64,000 nt of DNA, from NCBI GenBank assembly GCA_030549775.1, contig CM060181.1:49234218-49298217 (forward strand), written 5' to 3'. Positions 38,151-50,879 of this stretch are shown piece after piece. The position numbers and the translations under genes are program-made. This stretch comes from Tamarix chinensis. Its lineage: Eukaryota; Streptophyta; Magnoliopsida; Caryophyllales; Tamaricaceae. Every line of letters begins with the position of its first letter. Position 1 is the first letter of the stretch. The notes beneath the pieces are model-generated. The model saw nothing but the letters and a program-made list of their open reading frames with translations. It was not told the origin of the DNA and searched no databases.

Positions 38151-38275
38151 CTAGTCTAAGACTCCATAACGAGTGATAGTGTCATCCAACATTAAATCAA
38201 ATGGTTTAAACTTTAAAGAAACTGCATCAACAAATTTTGTCTTTGGTGTGTGATTGAACATCTCAAGCAAAACTA
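38151..38275 (-). other. Possible terminal exon or gene fragment, product not recognised
   Basis: On the minus strand a pyrimidine-rich acceptor-like sequence (TTTCTTTAG, ~38276) is followed by an open stretch including EMFNHTPKTKFVDAVSLKFK and PFDLMLDDTITRYG, then TAG at 38153-38151. The composition is protein-like rather than repetitive. A GTAAGT donor-like site exists upstream on the same strand at ~38333-38328. No homologous family is recognised, and chance cannot be excluded over so short a span. Confidence 0.25.
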
Positions 38276-38758
38276 AAGAAAGATGGCTTAAGGGGAGACA
38301 ATTTGTGTGAACTGACATAGAAAATCAACTTACAGGCCTCAGTTTTCTTAGAGCTCAGACATATAAATGTGACAAAACAACCATGGCAACAGAGAGAGAA
38401 ACCTTGTTGGAGATCTATACTAGTTATAAGCATCTTCTTCATTTGTTTGTTTTTGTTCATTTGTTGGTCCTCTTTGTTGCTTTTCAGTAGCGAATGCCTG
38501 AGAAGCAAGAATTACCATAAGAAACATATATTCATTACCATCATTATAGGCAGGCTACCATCTATAGCATTAGGAGACCAATCAACAATTAGGTAAATCA
38601 TGGCCTACAATAATGGTAGCCAAGTAATTGTGGCATCTACTTAAAAAAAAAAGGAGGTATAAGGTTGAGGGGCATGGATGGGGGATGGGCTATATTCAAG
38701 GACTCAGGAAAGGGCTTGATTTAAATGGTTTCACTATTTCCACCGTATTTAGTGAAAA

Positions 38759-39170
38759 TGTTTAACACCCCATTTCTACTCTTGTAAACTTTTTATTTAA
38801 AAACAGTAAGGCAGAAGATAAAACCAAAAATGATGATTATTTTAGCCACGCCTAATATTAGATAGATATCCATTATCTATTTTATGCCAGGTGCAAAGCT
38901 AAAACCTATCTAACAAAACTAAAACATCATTTATAACAAATCACCAATCTAAAACATCACCAATAAATCATTGAAAAAATTTATCAAGCCACTGTTGATA
39001 AGTTAGAAAAAAACCTATAAGGTAAATTTAGATTTTCATATCTAGATCAAACAAAAGAAGTATGAATGGTCATTCACAACACCAAATAAAATTTACAATA
39101 TAACTTCTTGAAGGCATAAAATATTTAAAGACAAATACAAAATTCCTTGAGGTATAAAACTCCGAGTGGC
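38759..39170 (-). mobile_element. Old LTR copy A7, first visible part; host of later insertions
   Basis: TTTAACACCCC then TTAGCCACGCCTAATATTAG and GTGCAAAGCTAAAACCTA match the end block of the family (closest to 61943: CCGCCACATCTAACACAAG). It is cut by the solo LTR at 39176 and probably continues at 40936-41450 and 49870-50100. Confidence 0.55.
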
Positions 39171-39175
39171 CTTAA

Positions 39176-40930
39176 TGATAAGTTCATATTTTAACATATT
39201 TTATACCCTTATAATCTTAGTTTTTAGTATTTTATTTAACTAATATAGGTGAATAATTATAATTTTATGCTTATTTGGTAATAATTGCATAAATATTATT
39301 ATTTAAGCTAAAATGATATAAATTAAGTAAATTTAGAGTATAATATTATTTATTTAGTTTTATTTTACAGGTTTTATTTTTAAATAAAAAAATTGGACCT
39401 TTGGACAAACGGCCCAAGAGCCGAAGGCCCAAAGTCCCGGAATAAGAAACAAAGAATCGACGTAGTGGCGAGGAACCAAACAGAGCGCCGCAAGAAAGGA
39501 GAATGGGAAACGAGGGTTGACGTGGGAAAGTAGAAAAAAGGACAAGCCGCACGATAATAAATAGTGGAGAGGAGGGTGCGTCTGGAGTGAGGAAAAAAAT
39601 CCACACAGCGGCAGTACGAGTAGGAGCAGGAGGGCGGCAAAGCCGTAGAAAAGAAAAAAAAAGGAAACAAGGGAGCACGAACTACCTGAAGAAAGGAGGT
39701 AGGGCGAACAGAGGAGGACAGAGCCGTCAAGCATTGAAACGGAGGAGAAGAACAACAGCTTCAGCGTCGCAGCAACAAACATCAGCCAGAAAGAGAAAGA
39801 AAAAGGAAAAGAAAGAATTGCATGGAATTTAGCGCCGGAAAGGAAGAAAAGTAGGGAAGAAATTTACCAGGTAGAATTTGTTTTAGATAAAATTAATTTT
39901 TATCTGAATAAATTTTTGATCTTTTATCTATAATTAATTTCAGTTATTTCTTTCTCTATTTTTAATTTATATTTTAGATATATATTTCTGTTTAATTAAT
40001 TCTATAATTATGGCTGGCTGAATATTTGTTGTTAGGGAATAAATTGAAACCTTATATTAGGGTTTGAGATATAATTTTATTTTCTTTGTTTCGTGATATT
40101 GTTTCTTGAATCTATTTTAATTGCTATCGTTAATATATATAATTCTGTCAAGTATAATTTATTTGGTGTATGCCTTGTTCTAGTTTTCTCATAAGTGACA
40201 GTATGTAGGATTATTTACCTACTAGGTGGCCATCTAAATATACTAGAATTTATATGTATAAATTGCAGCTAGGTTAGATAATAATTCACCTAATAGTTTT
40301 GTAATTCTAATTGAAGTAGTAAAATGTTTAGATACGTGCGGATCAAGGAAAGAAAATACAGCTAGACATGATTTGTGTACTAGTTTTGGTATTTAGATTG
40401 ACAGTCTTCAAATTATACTTAATGCATTAAATCTAGTTAAATATAGGAGCCGCTTGTTGCTGCTATACTGCTAGTATTTAATAGTGTTAATATTTGTGCT
40501 TTGTCGTATTAATTAATTAAGGGAAGTAATATAAGGTGTATGGATCTACTTTTGGTGTACAACTTGGTCAATCTCTTTCTCATGATTAAAAGATGACTTA
40601 GAAATTAATATTATATTTCGACCTAATATAGTAGTAGATTTCGATTTTCCTAGCATCTTTATCATATCTGCGGTTTTCCATTATTTTTATTATTATTAGT
40701 TTATTTTATTTTATTTATTCATTTTATCATTTTTGTTTTTATAACCCCCATTAGTATTTTTCTTATTTATTTATTTTGTGTTATTTAGGATTTTTATTTT
40801 TATTTTTAGTTAAGCTAGTTAAAATAGAGGTAAGCCCTTTCAATCCCCGACCTAGAACGATACCCTTATTTACTAGTGCTACAATTGACAACAAAAGGGT
40901 TTAAATTACGTGCCGGCTATGCCCACACCA
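39176..40930. mobile_element. Solo LTR, 1755 bp, with 5-bp target duplication CTTAA
   Basis: It starts TGATAAGTTCATA and ends GCCCACACCA (TG...CA), with CTTAA on both sides (39171-39175 and 40931-40935). The start resembles the TGATATATG start of the LTR at 3123, and the CCCGACCTAGAACGATACCC stretch near the end resembles the pre-junction block of Athila/Tat LTRs. There is no interior, so it is a recombination product. Purine-rich 39360-39835 gives spurious frames (for example 39360-39782 minus). Confidence 0.88.
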
Positions 40931-42654
40931 CTTAACTCTCAACCAATGCTAATTATCATAGAAAATAATCAAGAAAGGATATCTTCACATAAATATCTAA
41001 AGATTCTAAACAAGTATAATAACAATATAATGGTGTATTGAGTAAATAAGCCAACTTATAGAAACAGCAGACAAACACTTTATATTTGATTCTAGCACAT
41101 GAAAGATGACATCTTGATATGCATAATATAATTATTGTTGATGGTATGTTCACATAATATCACACACATGGCCTATCATGCTATCATATCCAATTATGGA
41201 GGACAAAAGAAATTGCTATGTAGGAGAACAAGACAAACAAAAGATTTCCCATCACATGCTCACATAGAGTTACATGATATAGCATAACAAATAAATCATT
41301 GATAACGAAACAATTCTCGAACCATATGATATTATATTAGATATAAGAGAGGACATAATCACACGATTTTATTGAATAACATGGTATGATATAAAACACA
41401 TGATAATATGCAATGATATAAGAACATGGTTCATTCACTTGCACACAACTTATAATACCCCAAAATTTTGATTAGCCTAATCCCACGTTATTAACACCCT
41501 AACTGATCCTAATCTTGAAAAATCTTATTTTAGCATTAACCTAATTTCTTAATCCCAAAATTTTAACTGAATCCAAAACCTTGACTTAGATAAATCATAA
41601 TTCGTAAATTAAAATTAAAACCCACTAAAATTATCCCCAGTCCTAACTATTTTAGCTAATCTAAAAACACCTAAACTAAACCCTAAATCTTTTTCTCTTT
41701 CTCCTTTTCTTTTCTTTCTTCTCCTTTATCCCATCAAACCAAGTTGTAATGTTTGAAATTTTGCAACTTGCACCCTCCCCACCTACACCATCACCTCCTA
41801 CAAACATACATCACCCATCACCTTGCTTCCTTTCTTCTTCATCTTGTTCTCCTTCTACTTATCTTATCTCTGCTAAGCTGCACACTATGTGCACATGTAA
41901 CACCCTCAAAATTCACTACTGAAAAATTTCGTTTAATTAAAAGAAACTTTGCGGAAGCCATTAATAATCAGTAAACTTTGGGAGTATTACCGCCACACTT
42001 AGTACCAGACCGGTTCACTCATACCGTTCCAATACCAAGTGCTAAGGCTAAAAGAGTAAAATATCATTTTACGAGAAACTTAAACACTTAAAAATCAGAG
42101 AGGCGCAATAAACACTTTATAAGAGAAAGATTCAACACCGGTGGTTACAAAATAACAAATACATCGAATTTAAAAGAGACAAGTAAAACCCTACAATTTT
42201 CGGACAGTACCTTACTCTCTTTCCTGAGATCCCACTTGAATAGCACCTGAATACAACCTGCAAGGGGTACTGCCCATTGAATAGGCAGGGGCCCCACGAA
42301 GTGAACCCTTCAGTACTACGGTACTGAGTAACCCTTTGAAAAACGCACTTAAAATGAAGGCACACAATGTTACACATGATACTACTACATTCATATATAA
42401 CCATAGGTATAAACATAATATTCAGATCCATTTATTTATACATCCAATAATTCAATCATATATTAATAGCGTATACGTAACATTCACTTTCATATATTCG
42501 TTTAACTAGGCAACCAATATCAATAGGTCATGATGGGTAATCGATATACTTTTCGGGCCTTGAGGCCATTAGCCCATCATTAATCAATCGTCTCAATGAC
42601 TAGTATTTTTCCATAATTTATTCACATCCAAAATAAATTTTATTGAGCTCGGGA

Positions 42655-42815
42655 CCTCCACTATTCTGGCCGGTGGGTCGGAATACATATATATATATAT
42701 ATCATCCAGGGTAAAAACATCCTGGGCCACCATTATATCTGGTGGATCAATACTCATGAACATCAACCAGGGCAAAACATCCTAGGCCACTATTATTTCC
42801 AATGGATCGGTACTC
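42655..42815. repeat. CCACTATT-n-GGTGGATCGG palindromic repeat, A3 version
   Basis: Three units (42657, 42725 and 42787) with CCACTATTCTGGCCGGTGGG-type arms, followed by CGGxxTxCAT and CATCCxGGGxAAAACATC spacers. Confidence 0.8.
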
Positions 42816-43559
42816 ATCATATAAATCAACTAGTCCCGGCTCGTTAATCTTTCACTTTAACAATTGGTATTTTCCCTTTTTATTCAACACAACAATTCCA
42901 TTTATTTGCCTCGATAGGGAGATCAAGAACCCAGGACACAAAGGTACACCGGTCGCATTGGTGCATAAAAGTTACTCAGTACCCTTCAACTAGTAACCCA
43001 GGGACGCAAAGGTACCTTGGTCGTACTGGTGAATAAAGCTAACTCAGTACCGACAAGGACACCTAATCTTTAAGTATGCATACCCCCTAACTAGGTCCGT
43101 AGAGCTAGATAGAGTAGATATAGGGTCTGGCTGGGGCACAAAGGCACACTAGCAAATACCAAATAATCGTGGGTTAAACCACGTCTTTAGGGTAGCGACC
43201 CCTAAAGAGCCACCATTCCCGATCTCGAGGTCTTTCACTTTAAGTATTAGTGTCTTAATTAATGGTGATCACAAAAGCACAACAATCAGATAATTATCCT
43301 CTTTTAATCGTTCAGATATCATTAGAAATTTCTTATTCAGATGGTCATCTAAAGTAACATAGGAGAATCATTAAGGCCATCCTAAACTCATCTAATTCCG
43401 AATTAAAACTCATTCTCGTGATACTTACTAATCATCAAATATTCTTACCTCGTTAATCAACACTATTAGAGCCATATTACGAATTCCACAATCATAATGA
43501 TATACTAGATACAAACTACTTATTTACCCATTTACTTATAAAATCACTACGTCATCCCT

Positions 43560-44760
43560 TCCTTATTTGATAAATTACCATATTACCCTCCTTGTTACAA
43601 AATTACCAAGTTATCCCTTATTCGATTTAGGTTACTAAATCATTTATCATACTTATTAGGACATTAATTCCCCATTAATAATTATTACACTTAATATACT
43701 TTCCATTTAATTGGTTAGATTACCACTTTGCCCTTTTTCCTTTATTATAATTAATAAATTATCCTTGAGTTGGTCAAATTACCAAATTACCCTTCCTCTT
43801 TATCCTAATTACCAAATTAACCACTTTATTTAGTTAATTACCCAATTACCGTCCTCTATTATCAATGACCAACTACCCTTCTCCATTATCAAAATTACCA
43901 AATTACCCCTGGTTGGTTAAATTATCCAATTGCCCTTTTATATGATCATAATTACCAAACTACCCGTCTCCTACATCAAATTTACCAAATCACCCCTTGG
44001 TCATTTAAATTACCAAATTGCCCTTCTTAATTGTCTTGATTACCAAACTACCCTACTCCATTATTAAAATTACCAAAATACCCCCTAGTTGGTTAAATTA
44101 CCAAATTACCCCTCACATTTATCATATTTACCATTTTACCCTTCTCCATTATTAAATTATCAAATTACCCTTTAGTTATTTAAATTATTATATTTACCCT
44201 TCTTAATTATTATAATTACCAATTTACTCCTTTTCAATTTCCACTTTTACCCCCTTGATTTATAAATTACTGTTTTACCCTTTTATCTTCAAATTTACCA
44301 TTTTACCCCATAACTCCTAAAAATTACTACATCGCCACTTTACTTATAAAATTTTCATTTATCCTTAATTATGAAATTACTATCCTACCTCTTTTAATTT
44401 TCAAATTACCATTCTGCCCGTTAATCACAAAATTGCTATTTTACCTTTTAATTATAAAATTACAATTTTACCCTTTTATTACAACATTACCGAATTGTCC
44501 TTTTATTACAATTTACCAAATTGCCACTTTTATTACAAAATTACCAAATTTCCCCTTTTATTACAAAATTACTATTTCATCCTTTATTCACAAAATTACA
44601 ATTTTACCCCCTTACTTCCAAAATGACCAATTCACCCCCTTACTTCCAAAATTACCATTTTCTCCTTTTATTAACAAATTTACCATTTTACCCTTGCCTC
44701 CAAAATTACCAACTTATCCTTTTAATCAAGAATCACCATTTTACCCTTATTATTAAATTA
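43560..44760. repeat. Minisatellite-like array AATTACCAAATTACCCxT
   Basis: About 1.2 kb of degenerate 15-33-bp units built from ATTACCA(A/T)(A/T)TTACCCCTT. It sits in A3 where copy A1 carries the CATGCAAACCCTAATACCAC array and AAT runs, so the two LTR copies expanded different repeats. The 107- and 94-codon frames here are repeat artefacts. Confidence 0.85.
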
Positions 44761-47700
44761 TTATTAATACTACGTGAAATGTTAACTTTAATGCCTCGTC
44801 CATGACTCTTATAATTAATATAATGCTTATTAGCACACATATATATATATGTATTAGGCCATACTCTTGTACAATGTACATTAATAAAATCCACTAATGC
44901 TCACAAAATATTAAACATGTATTAAATATCACCATAGCATATAACAACATGGATAATAATTAACATTTTCCCTAACCACCAAATTATTACCTTAAATATT
45001 ATTCCCATACATATCAACAATCTATCATGCTTCCTTTTCATCAATAAACACAATAATCACATATAATATGCTAAGCAACATATATCAAGCATAATACACA
45101 TTAAAATGCCTAATGTGCTAACATGCGTTAATCCATGCATTTAAGCATAATTTAACGATTACCTCAGTTTTCGCAAAAACAAACCTTATCGGTATTCCGG
45201 TTAAAGGTCCAAGCTTTGATTATAAAAACCAATACCTAAAAATAATATAAAGATTTATTACATTAGAAATAATAAAATCAAGTCATAAAACATTATAATG
45301 CTTAATTAATCAAATAATTAAATTAAAATATCATTATACCTCAAAATTTTTACTCAAATAATTTAACAAGGGCAGCAGCTCATACTGCTCATGCAGCATG
45401 AGCTGCATGCAAGGAAAGTTGGAAGAGGGGGCTCGAAGGTGGTAAAAGGGGGGAGAAATGGGTATTTTTGGGTTGGCAGTTTGGGGCTAAGAAAGGAGGG
45501 GGGTTAGGTGAGGATTTAGGGCAAGGGGATGGTACAGAGGTGGAGAGGGGGTGTAAGTGGTGGTCGGAGATGTGTCGGAGGTGGCTAAAGGTGGCGGAAG
45601 CGGCGGCAGAGAGGCTGGGAAGAGGGGCTACTGGGAAGGGGTCGAGATGTAGGCTTGCGAGGAAGGAAAATGGGGAGAAAAAATGGAGGCTTTCGGGTGA
45701 TGGTTTCGACCAAAGGAGGATTGGGAATTGTAGAGGGGGTTGCAGGGAGCAATAGGGTGGCTCAAGTGGCGGGAAGGAAGCCGGACGAGACGTTGCAGGG
45801 CGGTTATTGATAAGGGGGGTAAAGAAGATAAAAAGAAGAGAGGAGGAAGAATGGGTTGCGGGGTGGCTTGATGGAGGCTGTGACGGCTCGAGGGTGAGGT
45901 AGAGGGTGGTAGGAGGTGGCACAGGTAGTGTTTGAGGCGGCGGAAGTGGCGGAGAGGGGCGACGAAATTAAAACAGAGAGGGTGAGGGAAGGAGAAGAAA
46001 GGAAGGAAAAAGAGAGAGTGCGGTGCATGGAGGGGCTCGGGAAAAATGCCGAATGGAGGAGGAAGGGGAGGATAAAAAGAATAAGGAGAGAGAGGAGGCA
46101 ATAAGTAGGATTGAGGGGTGGCGGTAGGGTGGTAGAGGAGTGGCAGTTGCAGGGAGAGGGAGGAGGAATGGCAATGGCAGGGAGTGAGGGATGAATAGTG
46201 GGCCGGTATGGGCAAGAACAGCGAGAGAGAGAGAGAGTTAGGGAGGTCAAAGGAGGAGAGGGAGTTGTAGGGTGGCGGCGAAAATCTCGTTGGTGATAGA
46301 AGAGGAAGACGAGAGAAGAAGGAAGAAGAAGGATCAGGGGGCTGGGTATTAGCTGCTGGGCATCGGGCGAGCGGCAGTAGACCGACCGAAAAAAAAACAA
46401 GCCGGCCAGGTCGAGAGAGAAAGAAGAGAAGGGAGGAGGGCGGCCGGCTCGTGCGAAGGAAGGAGGCAGGGGGAACTGGGCCAGCCAATCGCGCAAGAGG
46501 GGAGGCGGCCGAAGCAGGCCGGCTGGCCGGCGACCCAAGGAAGGAAAAGAAAAAAGAAAGAAAGGGAAAAGAAGGAAAAAGAAAAGAAAAAAAGGAAAAG
46601 GAAAAATTATTTTAATTAAAATAATTTAATTTATAAATAATAAGGTGAAATATTTTTGGGTAATAAATTTATTTAATAATTTAATTTAATATACTTAAAA
46701 TATAAGAGTTTAAAAGAATAATTTAGTAAAATAATGGTTTGGGAAATTATTTAATAAAAAGGGCATGATAAAATAAATATATATTTATTTTATTTTATTA
46801 AATATTTATATCCAAATTTGTATACTCAAAATACACAAAATAATTAAATTAAAAGATTTAAAGGCTAATTTATCCAAAATAAAATTTATTTATTAAAATG
46901 TAAGCTTTTAAAAATTCGGGGCATTATAACACACCTTGCCATTTCTTTTCTTCCTCAACCTTACGCAACATATACACATAACCATCACCCATCACCTGCA
47001 TTTTCACCCCAACACTCCACCGTCCCTCATTGACTTCCCTCTCTACTCTTCTCTACCACCCCTAGTGCCTCCCCTAGCACCCTCTGCATTTTCTTCTTCT
47101 CTTTTATCTATTTGCATGCACACCCATGTCTAAATATATATACATATATATACAACACACTCTTCTTTCTCCCTCATTGGTTTGCCTCCATTATACCCAT
47201 TTTTGTGTCCAAAACATTACCCGAGCACCCCTCTTCTTTCTCCTTTCTTCCTTCTTCTTTTATTCTCCTTCTTCCTCCTTCGTTCCCTTATTTTTGGCCT
47301 ACACATCACCTTCTCCACCACCTTGTACCACCACAACCACCACTTGCTACCCTTTAACTAGTGGGGCTAATAATCAAGGTCACCCAACTTTCCCCATCAC
47401 CACTGTCAATCGCTGTTATCGACTACTTCCTCTTTTCCCTTTTTCTTTCTCTCATCCATCACATTTTTACAAAGCGCATGGCCTACTCACATCCTCAAGC
47501 ATGGCCATGCAACACTAAAATTTCTTATCGCACAGCCTACCCATGCACCCTTGCATGCCCCGAGCACGGCCCAAATGCATGCATGTGCACATCCATTCAA
47601 CTTATGACTAGTTTGCTTAGTGATTGAGTATGGTCATGCCACTTTGCACCACCTGATCGTACGTGATTCTTTCTCTCAACGTGGGTGTGCACTACCTACA

Positions 47701-48899
47701 GTACAACCGTGTAACTTCCTATTTTCGGTCATGCACCCCTATTTTCACCCCCAAGCCTTGTTAAAACACCACCATTTTTTTTACCATAGCTCACCACACA
47801 TCCTACTACACATCCACATAATTCAAACTTCTATTTGACTACGGTTATTTCTATTTTTACCCTCTTTACCTAAATTTCTTCTTCAATTAAACGCTTCGAG
47901 CCTAACCATGAATTTTATTTTTATTTTTTGTAGGTGGTATTTTAGTAGTTTCGGAGGAGGAAGTCTAGGATTTGTATGTTTAGAGCCCAGTTTTTTAGTT
48001 GGTAAGGATGCTATTTGATGTTTAGGGTTTTGGTGTTATTTTCTTGTATGGTTATGTGTGTTTCATGATATTGTTGATGCATGCTTTAATATATGTCGAT
48101 TATGATATTCTATGATGATATTTTGATAGTATAGATATTATGTTATTGAAAGAAAGTAAGAATAGGTGAGAGGCACCATTATTGTTTTGTTGTGATAATG
48201 TCATATTTGTGGAAATATATCTTATGGTATGACATATGGGTTAAATGAGTTTTGATAAGTGAAAATGAGAATTTTTATGAGGTATGATGATAATTTTTGG
48301 ACTTGGAAGATAATATGTGTGGAAGGGTACAAGAAATTATAAAATAAGGGCTATAGGGTTCTTAAGGATATTTTGGTCATTATAGGGTAATAAGGCAATT
48401 TTGGTATTTTATGTGTTAGGTGGATTAAAATATGATAATGATATCATGAGAAATGCTTGAAATTTTATTACTATTTTGGGGTCCTTAAATGAATTAATGG
48501 TTCATTTGGGCATAATATCTTATAATAATAATATCATTATTCTATGTGTAAAATCTAGAACTTATTTAGATTATGAATACGTTGTTAACATTTGACCTTA
48601 TGAGGTTATTTATTAGAATTGGTAATCATGTAAATTTTGTGGGAGGTATTATGGCTAATATATGAAATTAGGGTTTTGGATATTTCTGTGAGTAAGACCT
48701 TAGAATAATATTATTAAAGTATGTGTATGACATGGGAACTAGAATGTGTATTTTGGGTATGATAATAATGATGAGATTTGGAGATGATATAGTATAATTT
48801 GTGTGGAATAATCAATATGGGAGAATGAACGTTAAAGGGTGTGCAATTAGGGTTTGAAAAGATGTGAGAACTTTGACTTGTGTTACGTATGTATGTATG

Positions 48900-49240
48900 T
48901 ATTCCTGTTCCACTGGGGAGAATAGTGGTTCGAGAGCGTTTTAACCCGAGAAGGTGTTTTAGTATATTCCATCAGATTAAGAATAGTAGGCCCACTACTA
49001 ATTGTGAAATGAAAATGTAATAGTATAATCTATGGAAAATATATTAATGATTTAAAGTGAAAGAGCACGTGAGTTAGGACCAAGGTGTTGCTTTTATATA
49101 TATGTTCCATTCCATTGGGGAGAATAGTAGCTCGTGAGCTTGTTACCCCAAGAAGGTGATGTTTTTAGATGATAATAGAGGCTTAGGTTTGTTGTCTCTG
49201 AGAAGGTGTTTTAGACCATTCCACTGATTTAAGAATAGTA
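48900..49240. repeat. Palindromic repeat in reverse orientation (CCACTGGGGAGAATAGTGG), B3 version
   Basis: TTCCACTGGGGAGAATAGTGG (48907-48927), CCATTCCATTGGGGAGAATAGTAG (split: CCATTGGGGAG + AATAGTAG, 49113-49131) and two CCA(T)C..GATTAAGAATAGTAGG units with GAAGGTG(T)TTTAG spacers. These are the reverse complement of the CCACTATT arrays in the minus-sense LTRs, as expected for the opposite orientation. Confidence 0.75.
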
Positions 49241-49869
49241 GAATTCTTACACTCAACGTATATAAAAGAATGAAAATGGATTATACATAATAAAGAGATC
49301 TAGATCATTTTCTGTATGAGATGTTTTATTTAATTGTTTACAGACTTATTATCTAATGTGAAAGCATATGGTAATTATATCCCTATTTGATAGTATTGTT
49401 TCCTTATTTAGTACATAGTATGCTGACCACCCATTTTATGGGTGCTTCTTATTCCTACGAGTATGAGACATTGATTCTTATGCACAGGTCTCAAAAAATC
49501 CGTTAGAGGATTATGATGCATTATGTGGGGATGAGTGGCTTCATCTGTATTATGGGTTGGGTGAAAAATAATGTTCTCCAGTAGATGTATTTATTCAGAT
49601 ACCTTTTTGGACTCTTAATCCATGATATCCCTTCTTTTGTATTTTATATTGTTAACGTTAAACTCCAAACTCATTATTGTGTTATAAATATTTCTTTTAT
49701 TTATAATTTCCCTGTGTTACTTTAATTGTTTTAGCATTGTGATTGACATAAGGATGGTTGCATAAGCTAGTCTTATGTCAATTACAGCGGTAACCTCCAA
49801 TATTTTGCGTATTTGCTTCCACTGTAAAATGAAATTTTTTAGTAGTAAAAATTGGAGTGTTACTCAACT

Positions 49870-50100
49870 ATCCACTTTATTCGTTATCATTCACACCACT
49901 CCCTTATTTCCACATAACCATTTCACTTTAGTTCATAGAACCACTTATTGATCAATTCTAGAAAAAGATACTACCTTACACACTCCATTTCATATTCTTA
50001 CTTATTTCATATATATATATATATATAAAGCCATTATCCATATGCTCAACTTATTCCACTTCTTCCACTTATCCATTTCCAATACATAGTACCCTAAAAG
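49870..50100. other. Flank of the B3 solo LTR, possibly the rest of old LTR A7
   Basis: It continues the target-site sequence after the CAACT duplication. It includes an AT run at 50011-50027. No frame or border is seen. Confidence 0.35.
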
Positions 50101-50790
50101 TGATGATAATATTGTAAGAATACCAGGGGAGAAATATGTGTTTCTAGGCCAATATGGCTTTTGTCATGAGACACATCCCTACTTTATGTTACCTCACAAG
50201 TGGTCTAATCATGTCATCACCTACCTTCAAAATTGGTATGCCCTTATGCCTTACAATTCTTTTATAAACATGTTAAGTTGCTATGCATTTGTAAACAAAA
50301 GAAAAAAAAGGAATATTTTTTTGAAATGCCTAGAAAATATAAAAAAATTAAACATAAACTGAATTAAAAACATACTTGGGTTACCTCCCAAGAAGTGTGT
50401 TTCTTTAATATAGTCATTAGCTTGATTGTAGTCCCATTCACTCCAAATTCTTAAAGCATATGATGGTTTTGAGGCTCTCAACTTCTCTACCTCTAAAAAC
50501 TTTCAATCGGTGTCCATTTACTTTAAATATTTTTTTTCCTAGACTACTTATCTCTATTATTTCGGGGAAAAAAACTTGTGTCATTGTGATCACTCCAGAC
50601 AAACATGAACGCATATTACTAATAAATGATTACAAGTGGGAATTTAAAAGGAGTACTTGTCCTTTTCCAAACTTTGCCCACACTTCTAAAACTCTATTGG
50701 TTTACCGTAGGAGTCTTTTCCTAGGTGGTTGCCTCTACACATCTTGCAATGATAGTGCATCAGGGGTCGATTATTTTCAAATCGCGCCCT
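50100..50790 (-). mobile_element. Athila/Tat-like internal fragment
   Basis: ACTTGGGTTACCTCCCAAGAAGTG near 50373 (split: ACTTGGGTTACC + TCCCAAGAAGTG), followed by TTTCTTTAATATAGTCATTAGCTT, resembles the conserved non-coding 3' internal block of Athila/Tat elements in reverse orientation. The 110-codon plus frame at 50460-50792 has no domain. Recognition is from memory of these elements. Confidence 0.45.
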
Positions 50791-50879
50791 AGAAAAATAT
50801 AAAAACTGAACACCACTAGACTGACTCTATGGAACACTTGATTGAACTCTCTTGTCTTTTCCATGATGCTAAAAACTCT

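Larger units (their letters stand above)
41896..46928 (-). mobile_element. Long solo LTR copy A3 (5.0 kb) nested in B3
   Basis: The left end is TGTAACACCCTC and the right end GGGGCATTATA. The flanks are GCACA and ACACA, a 5-bp duplication with one change. The host B3 sequence is continuous across it (CTGCACACTATGTGCACA | CACCTTGCC compared with the B1 copy at 10370-10420). Layout from the left: end block, palindrome array, TACCAAATTACCC array, TAATGTGCTAACATGC block, G-rich block, AT-rich tail. No gag-pol. The 286-residue minus frame at 45628-46488 is low-complexity P/S/L. Confidence 0.85.
41451..49864 (+). mobile_element. Solo LTR of the chromovirus-like family in plus sense (copy B3), split by a nested LTR
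   Basis: The sense start TATAATACCCC lies at 41451 and the sense end GGAGTGTTACT at 49864. Both sides carry CAACT (41446-41450; 49865-49869), a perfect 5-bp target duplication. Without the nested copy at 41896-46928 it is about 3.4 kb. The reverse complement of 49864-49800 matches the family end block (AACACTCC.. / TACTACTAAAAAATTTC). No primer site follows the end, which fits a solo LTR. The internal CT-rich part (46930-47840) gives frames such as 47126-47518, not genes. Confidence 0.88.

Noticed and set aside
39360..39835. Overlapping frames of 81-140 codons
   Set aside because: They lie inside the solo LTR with CTTAA duplications, in a purine-rich stretch, with no domain.
44433..44805. 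Frames of 94-107 codons (FITKLPNFPFYYKI-like)
   Set aside because: Translation of the TACCAAATTACCC array; the periodicity explains them.
45628..46488. 286-codon open frame as a proline/serine-rich protein gene
   Set aside because: It lies in the G-rich block of an LTR. Overlapping frames are open at the same place, it has no domain, and equivalents in other copies are not frame-conserved.
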